NCBI GenBank assembly: GCA_016183225.1
Contig: JACPEZ010000036.1
Location: 1 to 17,921 of the forward strand
Direction of reading: 5' to 3'
DNA from: Candidatus Daviesbacteria bacterium
GTDB taxonomy: Bacteria > Patescibacteriota > Microgenomatia > Daviesbacterales > UBA10151
DNA: 17,921 nucleotides
Positions 12,467 through 17,921 of this stretch are shown here, in pieces. How positions within the stretch are numbered: the stretch's first letter is position 1; each line of letters opens with the position of its first letter. The translations under genes were made by a program, and so were the position numbers. A model generated the notes under the pieces. It was given only the letters and a program-made list of their open reading frames with translations. It ran no database searches and was not told where the DNA came from.

Positions 12467-12643
12467 TTAGATGGTAATCTGTGTCGTATCAATAAATCTG
12501 TCCCCTCCTGACAATAATTTACCTGCACGACCCTCTGCCAATTTTCTTAACATCTGTTCCCCATGTCTGACAGCCTCTCTAGCATCTTCTAATGTTGGTA
12601 CTACCCGAACCACAGGTTCACCTCCTTCATATTCCAAATGCAT
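12467..12643 (-). CDS. small protein of unknown function (58 aa)
   Basis: On the minus strand ATG at 12643-12641 is preceded by a perfect Shine-Dalgarno (AAGGAGGTGATAAGAA before the ATG), the strongest in the window. The 58-residue product starts MHLEYEGGEPVVRVVPTLED and continues with a charged helix (AREAVRHGEQMLRKLAEG) and a short basic/beta tail, ending at TAA 12469-12467. It has no membrane segment and I recognise no family. It lies 25 bases downstream of htrA on the same strand and before the antitoxin gene, so it may be cotranscribed with htrA. The ribosome-binding site makes translation likely. Confidence 0.6.
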   Translation of the reverse strand: MHLEYEGGEPVVRVVPTLEDAREAVRHGEQMLRKLAEGRAGKLLSGGDRFIDTTQITI

Positions 12644-12668
12644 TTCTTATCACCTCCTTTATCAAATT

Positions 12669-13793
12669 CTATTCTGCAGGAAGATCCGCGAGTGTTGCAT
12701 TAATTTTCAGGGTTTTGCCGTCGCGCCAGATTTCCAGTTCAATATTTTGCCCGATGGAACTTTTTTGGATGGCTTCGGCAATTTTATTTTCGCTGTCTAC
12801 AGACTCTCCGTTAATTTTGGTAATGATATCCCCGTCTTTCATCCCTGCTTTTTCGGCCGGAGAGTTCTCTACCACCTCCTGAATAAATGCCCCCTGGGGC
12901 ACTTCATTTAAGATAGCCACATCTTTAGAGATAAATCTGTATTGAATTCCCAAAAAGGGCCGCGATACCGACCCCTTAGCCACAAACTCATCCACTATCG
13001 CCTTAACAGCATTGATCGGTATGGCAAAACCGATATTCTGCGCTCCCTCCGACACCGCCACATTAACTCCCACCACCTGCCCGGAAGAGTTTAAAAGCGG
13101 CCCGCCGGAGTTGCCGGGATTGATGGCCGCATCGGTTTGGATAAGATCATCCAAAGATTCCAGGGATCTCCCGAAAGGATCACCCGCCACCACCTGGCGG
13201 CCCAGTCCGGAAACTACTCCGGTGGTAACAGTATTGGTATATCTGCCCAGGGCGTTGCCAATGGCAATCACTGTCTGGCCAACTTTAAGTTTTGAGGAAT
13301 CTCCCAGCTCCAGAGCTTTTAAACCCGAAGCGTCAATCTGCACCAGAGCCAGATCAAAAATCGGATCACGGTAAATTCTTTTGACCTCATATTTTTGATC
13401 ATCGCGGGTTACTACCGAATATTTGGTGCCCGGATCTTCCACCACATGCCTGTTGGTAACAATAATGCCTTTATCCGATACCACAAAACCGGTGCCAATG
13501 GTGGCATCTTGCCGCTGGGGCAGAGCAAATGGGTCAAAAGGATTGATGACCCGCCTGGTAACCCCAATGGCCACCACCAAAGGAGAGGCTTTTTCCACCA
13601 CCGAAATAACAGCGTTTTCCTCTTTCAGAATTGTTCTGGTTTCTTCCGGAGCTTTCGGCAAATCTATTTTACGTGGTATTAACCCTCTAATCTGTGCCTG
13701 ATAAAGCCCGACTGCCACCGCCACCCCTGCTGCTACAGCCAGCACCAGACTGGAAAGTTGTATTTTTGGCAATTTGAAATTTGATTGATCCAT
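12669..13793 (-). CDS. HtrA/DegP-type serine protease with PDZ domain
   Basis: A 374-residue S1C protease. An N-terminal transmembrane anchor (residues about 12-32) places the enzyme outside the membrane. The trypsin-like domain spans about 55-260 with the triad H116 (TNRHVV), D147 (DPIFDLALV) and S229 (GNSGGP). One PDZ domain follows (about 275-370; GAFIQEVVENSPAEKAGMKDGDIITKING). This is the DegS/HhoA layout, with one PDZ. Such proteases degrade or process misfolded envelope proteins. The S41 protease lies upstream on the same strand, with an 80-base repeat-rich gap between. A weak start context and no visible promoter in the gap suggest cotranscription. Confidence 0.93.
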   Translation of the reverse strand: MDQSNFKLPKIQLSSLVLAVAAGVAVAVGLYQAQIRGLIPRKIDLPKAPEETRTILKEENAVISVVEKASPLVVAIGVTRRVINPFDPFALPQRQDATIGTGFVVSDKGIIVTNRHVVEDPGTKYSVVTRDDQKYEVKRIYRDPIFDLALVQIDASGLKALELGDSSKLKVGQTVIAIGNALGRYTNTVTTGVVSGLGRQVVAGDPFGRSLESLDDLIQTDAAINPGNSGGPLLNSSGQVVGVNVAVSEGAQNIGFAIPINAVKAIVDEFVAKGSVSRPFLGIQYRFISKDVAILNEVPQGAFIQEVVENSPAEKAGMKDGDIITKINGESVDSENKIAEAIQKSSIGQNIELEIWRDGKTLKINATLADLPAE

Positions 13794-13820
13794 GTTTAAA
13801 CAGAAACTAGTCGCTAGAAT

Positions 13821-13877
13821 CTAGAGTCTAGGTATTATTTTTTTTCTTGACTCTTGACTCTAGTCACTAGACTCTAT
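13821..13877. repeat. CTAG-rich inverted and tandem repeats between the proteases
   Basis: TAGAGTCTAG (13822-13831) and CTAGACTCTA (13868-13877) are perfect 10-base inverted arms; between them are a T8 run, TTGACTC twice (13847-13853 overlaps and 13854-13860) and CTAGTCACTAG. The right arm includes the S41 stop codon. The whole gap 13794-13873 is built of such degenerate units, and no gene is visible in it. Confidence 0.65.
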
Positions 13878-15049
13878 TCTAACATTTCCAATGCCTTCTC
13901 CAGTTGCAGGTCTTTTGTCTCATCTTCTTTATCCATTTCTATTATAACATCCGGTTCCAAGCCTTCTGTTTCATTAACCCATCTGCCGTTGGGAGTTAAC
14001 CATTTGGCCACGGTAATATGCACTCCCGCGCCCTGATCCAACTCCTCTGCCTCCTGAATGGTGCCTTTGCCAAAGGATTTCTCTCCCACCAGTTTAGCCC
14101 TGCCCCGATCCTGCAGCGCTCCGGCCACAATTTCCGAGGCAGAAGCAGAACCCTTGTTAATTAAAACTATCAGAGGGATATTAAGCAACTGACCTTTTCT
14201 GTTAACTTTAAAAGCTTGCTCTCTTTCCTTGCCGTCTTTTTGCAAAACCACATCCCCGCCGTCCAAAAACTCCGAGACCACAAAGACCGCTCCGTCAAGA
14301 TATCCTCCGGGATTATTGCGCACATCCAAAACCAGCCCCGCTGGCCCCTTTAACAAAATATCACCAACAGCTTCGTTCCACTCCGGTCTGGTCCGATCGG
14401 AAAAACGGCTCAATTTAATCACCGCCACCTGCTTGCCCGATTTGGTCTTTTTGTATTGAAGCTCCACGCTTTTAACCAGGATCGTGTCTCTTGTCAAACT
14501 AAAAGTTCTGGTGTCTTCTTCCTCTTCTCTGGCAATCACCAGTTCAACTTTGGTGCCTTTTTCTCCTCTGATTAATTTAACCGCTTCCGGAAGAGTCATA
14601 GCCGCAGTATCTTTAGTGTCGATTTTGACAATCCAGTCCCCTGCTTTCACTCCGGCCTTTTCCGCCGGCATGCCTGATAGAGGAGCAATCACCACCAGTT
14701 TTTTCTCTTTGTCAAAACCCAGCTGAATGCCCACGCCTTCGAAACTGCCTCCCAGTTCTTCTTTGGAAGCTTTTTGCACCTCGGGCGGCAGAAAAAAAGT
14801 GTAGGGGTCGCCCGCCGCAGAGACCATGCCGGAAATAGCGCCGTAAAATAATTTATCCTTGTCCAGTGTTTCTCGCTCCAGGAAATCTCTGGATAAAAGA
14901 TTCCAGGTATCCCAGAAAAGCTTAAAATCAACATCGGGATTTGACAAAGGCTGCCCGGTTTCAGTTTGCCCCAGTTTCCAGCCAAGAATAAAAGCCAGGG
15001 CCACGATTAAAACAATTTTTAAATTGATCATCCCAAAAAAAATTTTCAT
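13874..15049 (-). CDS. S41 family C-terminal processing peptidase
   Basis: A 391-residue Tsp/CtpA-type protease. An N-terminal hydrophobic segment (residues about 8-24, IVLIVALAFILGWKLG) is a signal anchor. A PDZ domain spans about 100-180 (GSFEGVGIQLGF, then SGMPAEKAGVKAGDWIVKID). The catalytic part has LVLDVRNNPGGYL (239-251), the nucleophile S303 in NKGSASASEI, and the general base K328 in GEKSFGKGTIQ, 25 residues apart as in E. coli Tsp. It cleaves extracytoplasmic proteins near their C-termini. The start at 15049 overlaps the stop of the upstream gene (ATGA); an alternative ATG six codons later exists. Confidence 0.95.
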   Translation of the reverse strand: MKIFFGMINLKIVLIVALAFILGWKLGQTETGQPLSNPDVDFKLFWDTWNLLSRDFLERETLDKDKLFYGAISGMVSAAGDPYTFFLPPEVQKASKEELGGSFEGVGIQLGFDKEKKLVVIAPLSGMPAEKAGVKAGDWIVKIDTKDTAAMTLPEAVKLIRGEKGTKVELVIAREEEEDTRTFSLTRDTILVKSVELQYKKTKSGKQVAVIKLSRFSDRTRPEWNEAVGDILLKGPAGLVLDVRNNPGGYLDGAVFVVSEFLDGGDVVLQKDGKEREQAFKVNRKGQLLNIPLIVLINKGSASASEIVAGALQDRGRAKLVGEKSFGKGTIQEAEELDQGAGVHITVAKWLTPNGRWVNETEGLEPDVIIEMDKEDETKDLQLEKALEMLE

Positions 15050-16173
15050 ATCAGTTCCACATTGGCGGCCGGAATTTTTATCTTCCTTCTTCTGGTTTCC
15101 ACTGTTAGCAAGCAGGCATAAATTCCCGACGGCAGAAGGGTTTCGGTTTTATCAATGGCCGCCACCTTCCCCTGTTCTGCCGCGAAAGAACTGCCCACCA
15201 CCCTCACCTTGCTCCCCAGAGAGATTTCCGTCTCTTCAACCCTGCGGTCTTCTTTCAAAACCGGGGGCAGTTTGGTATTTCTGACCCGGGTCATGGAACT
15301 TGACTCAAACGAAGGAAGGTTTATTATAGCATGATTGCCATCCAGCAAGGCAAATTTTCCCTGATATTTTTGCAAAACCTCATAAATATCCTCGCCCAAA
15401 GGCACCGGCCCAAAACCCTCGCACGAAACCAGGACTATGCCAATATCGGTCTCCAGTTTCTTGGGAAAGATCAATCGCCCTCCGGACATTCCCTTGTAAT
15501 CTTTGCTATTGACACCGCCCGTAATAATGCCGGCCACCCCGCTTGAAATGGCTTTGGAAATGGCCTCTTTATAAACCAGGCTCCCCCCCACTAAAATCTG
15601 ATCGGAGTTGGCAGCGGAGATTTTTGACTCCCCCAGCATCTCATCTCTTCGCCCGATAAAATTTAATATGCCGTCTCTGCTTCTGCCGGTACCAAACATG
15701 CCATAGATCCGGGAAACCTGGGTGGCAATAACCACATCGCCCCGGGAAGAATCAACTTCTTCCACCACTCCGTAAACTGCTGCCGGCAGATCGACTTTTC
15801 TTGGCAGAAAGTTAAGCCGCAGCTCCCCGGTGGTTTCATTAAAAAATTCCAGGATCCCGTCTGACGGGGAAATCACAATTTTTTTTCCTCTTAAGAAATC
15901 GCGCTCTTTGTAAGCCAGCAGTTCCCCTTTGTAAATTCGCTGGCCCAAGGATCTTTTGAGATATTTTTTAACCTCCCGCGGCGAAACCGCCAAATTTTTT
16001 GATAAATCAAAAGTCCTGAAGCCGGGAGATACTAAACAGCTGCCGATAATGTCATCAAGGGCAACTTCCTGACCTACCGACACATTAAGCTGGCCTTTGG
16101 CTTTTAAGTTCCGGTGTATCCTGGCGATAATGTCTTTTTCCACCCGCAATCTTTTTAAAGCCTTTGGTTTCAT
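15046..16173 (-). CDS. unknown protein with barrel-sandwich-like N-terminus and KOW-like C-terminus
   Basis: A 375-residue soluble protein with no named family that I recognise. Residues about 25-45 (KGQLNVSVGQEVALDDIIG) and 85-110 (GELLAYKERDFLRGKKIVISPSDGIL) have the 'G..V..G..L' look of barrel-sandwich/lipoyl-like folds, as in RnfC or membrane-fusion proteins. The middle is Gly-rich alpha/beta (ILVGGSLVYKEAISKAISSGVAGIITGG). The C-terminal ~55 residues (LGSKVRVVGSSFAAEQGKVAAIDK) resemble a KOW/SH3-like module. It overlaps the genes on both sides by 4 bases and links the ribosomal-protein end of the cluster to the S41 protease. A role in envelope biology is possible but unproven. Confidence 0.7.
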   Translation of the reverse strand: MKPKALKRLRVEKDIIARIHRNLKAKGQLNVSVGQEVALDDIIGSCLVSPGFRTFDLSKNLAVSPREVKKYLKRSLGQRIYKGELLAYKERDFLRGKKIVISPSDGILEFFNETTGELRLNFLPRKVDLPAAVYGVVEEVDSSRGDVVIATQVSRIYGMFGTGRSRDGILNFIGRRDEMLGESKISAANSDQILVGGSLVYKEAISKAISSGVAGIITGGVNSKDYKGMSGGRLIFPKKLETDIGIVLVSCEGFGPVPLGEDIYEVLQKYQGKFALLDGNHAIINLPSFESSSMTRVRNTKLPPVLKEDRRVEETEISLGSKVRVVGSSFAAEQGKVAAIDKTETLLPSGIYACLLTVETRRRKIKIPAANVELI

Positions 16174-16838
16174 TCTTTTTGATTTCTGGCGTCGATAAAA
16201 AGCCCCACTCTGCCGCCGTATACTTCAATGGCGCTTTCCTCTTGACCTAACATTTTGCCTTTGTTAAATTTATAGGCGATTTGACAGCGACTGGCAGGAC
16301 AGGGAATCACCATTAAACTTCCGGATCGCACTTTGTAAGATTGATTGCCCAGCCGCACCTCCAGCACCCCGTTTCGATCGCTAAATTGGGGCAAAAGCAC
16401 GGATCCGACTGTCTCGTCTATTTCACCGGTTAAAACAATGGTCCAAAGATCTTCAAAAAAATCTTCTTTTTTTCTCTCCAGTAAAAAAGCGTCCACAAAA
16501 GCCCAGATTAAAGTTGTGAGATTTGGCACAAACGGTAAAAAGTTGGAGGGAATCAGAATTTTTCGCATGGTCACATTCAAAAAAGTATTGTCTCCCAAAA
16601 AAGGACTTTCTTTTAAATTCCGGGGCGCGTTTTGCCTTAGGGCCTCGCGCAAAATGGCCAGATCAAGTTCCAAATCGGCCCTGGTTAAAGGCAGGGTTTG
16701 AGGATATAAAATTTTATTGGCCAGATAATTTTCCAGAACCGTTTCATTGGGAACGGTCTTTAGCCAGCGGGCAATATCGGAAGTGGCAATTTGATCAAGA
16801 TTATCAAAGCTGTCAAAAAGTCCGCTCTGGACAGACAT
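16170..16838 (-). CDS. unrecognised protein (222 aa)
   Basis: A 222-residue protein of unknown family, start MSVQSGLFDSFDNLDQIATSD. The first two thirds are helical and acidic (DLELDLAILREALRQNAPRN, LTTLIWAFVDAFLLERKKEDFFEDLW). The last third is beta-rich and contains two cysteines in IPCPASRCQIAYKF, possibly metal-binding or disulfide-forming. No signal peptide. It overlaps the start of the 375-residue protein by 4 bases, so the two are coupled and probably act together. The gene begins 15 bases after rpsR. Confidence 0.65.
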   Translation of the reverse strand: MSVQSGLFDSFDNLDQIATSDIARWLKTVPNETVLENYLANKILYPQTLPLTRADLELDLAILREALRQNAPRNLKESPFLGDNTFLNVTMRKILIPSNFLPFVPNLTTLIWAFVDAFLLERKKEDFFEDLWTIVLTGEIDETVGSVLLPQFSDRNGVLEVRLGNQSYKVRSGSLMVIPCPASRCQIAYKFNKGKMLGQEESAIEVYGGRVGLFIDARNQKE

Positions 16839-16853
16839 AGTAGTTTAAGTTTA

Positions 16854-17126
16854 CTAAACTTTGGGGACGAAAGGAAGTAACCCCAGGTGGCGGGCATGTT
16901 TGATCTCTCTTCCCAGAAAACGCTGATGTTTGCTGCAAAGGCCGCTTCGCGATTTCGGGACAATCTTGGCCCTGTCGGTTAAAAAACGTTTTAAACCGGC
17001 CGTGTCCGTGTAGGAAGGGCGCGATTTAGTTTGACAAAACTGGCATTTTTTCCCTCTTGCAGAAACTTTGGTCTCAACTTCAACCGGGGCGGGCTCTTTT
17101 TTTTGAGTAATAATCTTTTTTACCAT
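16854..17126 (-). CDS. rpsR: 30S ribosomal protein S18
   Basis: A 90-residue S18. A basic N-terminal extension (MVKKIITQKKEPAPVEVETKVSARG, ~25 residues) precedes the core, which has KKCQFCQTKSRPSYTDTAGLKRFLTD, then KIVPKSRSGLCSKHQRFLGREIKHARHLGLLPFV, the signature of the family. The CxxC at about 28-31, with the later CSKH, resembles zinc-binding S18 variants. S18 binds S6 on the platform of the small subunit; here rpsF and rpsR flank ssb, a common bacterial order. Three bases separate it from the ssb stop. Confidence 0.96.
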   Translation of the reverse strand: MVKKIITQKKEPAPVEVETKVSARGKKCQFCQTKSRPSYTDTAGLKRFLTDRAKIVPKSRSGLCSKHQRFLGREIKHARHLGLLPFVPKV

Positions 17127-17129
17127 AAA

Positions 17130-17603
17130 TTAAAAAGGCAAATCTTCCTCCACTTCTTCGTTTTTGGCTTCTGCTTTTTCTTTTTTCTCGGGGGGCTTTT
17201 CCTCGGGAACTGCTTCTTCCGTCACAGGCTCTTGAGCCGGAGGAGGAACAACTTTTTCTTCCCCGTTAGCCTTTGGCGTCAGCACAATCATGTCTTCAAT
17301 CACAATTTCCGTAGTCTGTCTTTGTACTCCATCTTGCCCCTCCCAGGATCTGGTTTGCAATCTGCCGGAGATAAAAACCTTCATCCCTTTTTTCAAAAGC
17401 TGATTGCACAGCTCGGCCAGTTTGTTCCAGGCCACCAGCCGGTGAAAATCCACCTCTTCTTTTCTCTCGCCCTCGGAAACATAACTTCTGTTGGTGGCCA
17501 GTCCGAAAGTGCAAACTGCGGCTCCATTGGGGGTAAATCGAAGTTCCGGGTCCCTGGTTAAATTACCTATTAGTTCTACTCTGTTCCAAGATCTTGATGC
17601 CAT
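17130..17603 (-). CDS. ssb: single-stranded DNA-binding protein
   Basis: A 157-residue SSB. The OB-fold occupies about 1-108: SWNRVELIGNLTRDPELRFTPNGAAVCTF, then DFHRLVAWNKLAELCNQLLKKGMKVFISGRLQTRSWEGQDG. A disordered acidic/proline linker follows and ends in the conserved acidic tip EEDLPF, which recruits partner proteins of replication and repair. It coats single-stranded DNA. The start sits directly after the rpsF stop, and rpsR begins 3 bases after its stop. Confidence 0.97.
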   Translation of the reverse strand: MASRSWNRVELIGNLTRDPELRFTPNGAAVCTFGLATNRSYVSEGERKEEVDFHRLVAWNKLAELCNQLLKKGMKVFISGRLQTRSWEGQDGVQRQTTEIVIEDMIVLTPKANGEEKVVPPPAQEPVTEEAVPEEKPPEKKEKAEAKNEEVEEDLPF

Positions 17604-17885
17604 TTAAATCCTCACCAGTAAATAACGAATGATATCTTCTTCTACTTTTAGTATTTTGTCAAGACCTTTAATTATTTTGGGATCGGCTTCAATCTCGAAA
17701 TGGGCATAAAATCCTTTTGTCTGCTTCTTGATGGGATAAGCTAAATCCCTTACCCCCCAAAGGTCTTCTTTTGTCAATTTTCCATTGTCAATTGTCAATT
17801 TTTTTATCAAGCCATCCAAAAGTTCCTTGCGTACTTTCTCATCCAAATCCGGCTTTAAAACTAAAGTTAAATAATATGAGTTCAT
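17604..17885 (-). CDS. rpsF: 30S ribosomal protein S6
   Basis: A 93-residue S6. It begins MNSYYLTLVLKPDLDEKVRKELL and contains the family block KEDLWGVRDLAYPIKKQTKGFYAHFEIEADPKIIKGLDKILK, ending LLVRI. S6 pairs with S18 on the small-subunit platform. It heads the rpsF-ssb-rpsR block on the minus strand; its promoter should lie at or beyond the right edge (17886-17921), where no clear boxes are visible. A short AT-rich repeat (17771-17800) is embedded in frame in the region encoding LTIDNGKLT. Confidence 0.95.
   Translation of the reverse strand: MNSYYLTLVLKPDLDEKVRKELLDGLIKKLTIDNGKLTKEDLWGVRDLAYPIKKQTKGFYAHFEIEADPKIIKGLDKILKVEEDIIRYLLVRI
17771..17800. repeat. TTGTCAATT repeats inside rpsF
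   Basis: TTGTCAATT occurs at 17771-17779, 17785-17793 and 17792-17800 (the last two overlap). Read on the coding strand it gives AATTGACAA units in frame within S6, at a surface loop of the protein. Confidence 0.75.
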
Positions 17886-17921
17886 TTAAACGATTTTACT
17901 CTTTCAAACTTGAAAATTCAA

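Noticed and set aside
13801..13880. CRISPR-like or terminator reading of the CTAG-rich repeats
   Set aside because: Units are short, degenerate and without regular spacers; no U-run follows the hairpin in the direction of transcription.

Overview
The window looks like a piece of a small bacterial genome, most plausibly a Candidate Phyla Radiation / Patescibacteria organism of the Microgenomates type. This is an inference from gene style: very tight packing with 4-base stop/start overlaps, a release factor 1 lacking most of its N-terminal domain, a ribosomal protein L31 with a lysine-rich tail, short tandem repeats inside housekeeping genes, and several small proteins with no familiar family. 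TGA is used as an ordinary stop (hisS, the antitoxin), so the code that reads UGA as glycine does not apply.

Layout. 1-2300: a partial metallo-beta-lactamase-fold hydrolase (minus), two exported or anchored proteins of unknown role (plus), and a sugar-phosphate nucleotidyltransferase (minus). 2300-2900: two small unknown ORFs. 2940-8780: the most unusual part, two neighbouring transcription units on the plus strand. Unit 1 has an operator-like element, a promoter, a leaderless leader peptide (W-Y-H-Y), a classical 1:2/2:3/3:4 attenuator, and a HisC-like aminotransferase. Unit 2 has a second copy of the operator-like element, a near-consensus promoter, a T-box leader whose antiterminator bulge (UGGG) fits the C73 discriminator of tRNA-His, a second structured RNA with a very strong terminator, a tRNA-His(GTG) gene, two tandem paralogous PLP aminotransferases, and a histidyl-tRNA synthetase that stops right after motif 3. 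8770-12020: a winged-helix-like protein (minus), then an EamA transporter, rpmE and prfA (plus). 12010-12650: an antitoxin-like gene followed by a decayed PIN toxin, and a 58-residue gene with a perfect Shine-Dalgarno. 12670-17890 (all minus): HtrA protease, S41 protease, two unknown proteins, rpsR, ssb and rpsF.

How it fits together. The central cluster reads as a histidine-responsive regulon. Two different RNA sensors, ribosome stalling on a leader peptide and a T-box read by uncharged tRNA, sit about 1.3 kb apart. They control three PLP aminotransferases, HisRS and the tRNA-His gene itself. The shared element upstream of both promoters suggests a common DNA-binding regulator as well. The minus-strand block combines translation and replication proteins (S6, SSB, S18) with two envelope proteases.

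Several promoters have a -10 box only 5-9 bases before the start codon, so first genes of units appear to be leaderless, while internal operon genes often carry Shine-Dalgarno sequences. No complete insertion sequence, CRISPR array or rRNA gene was seen.
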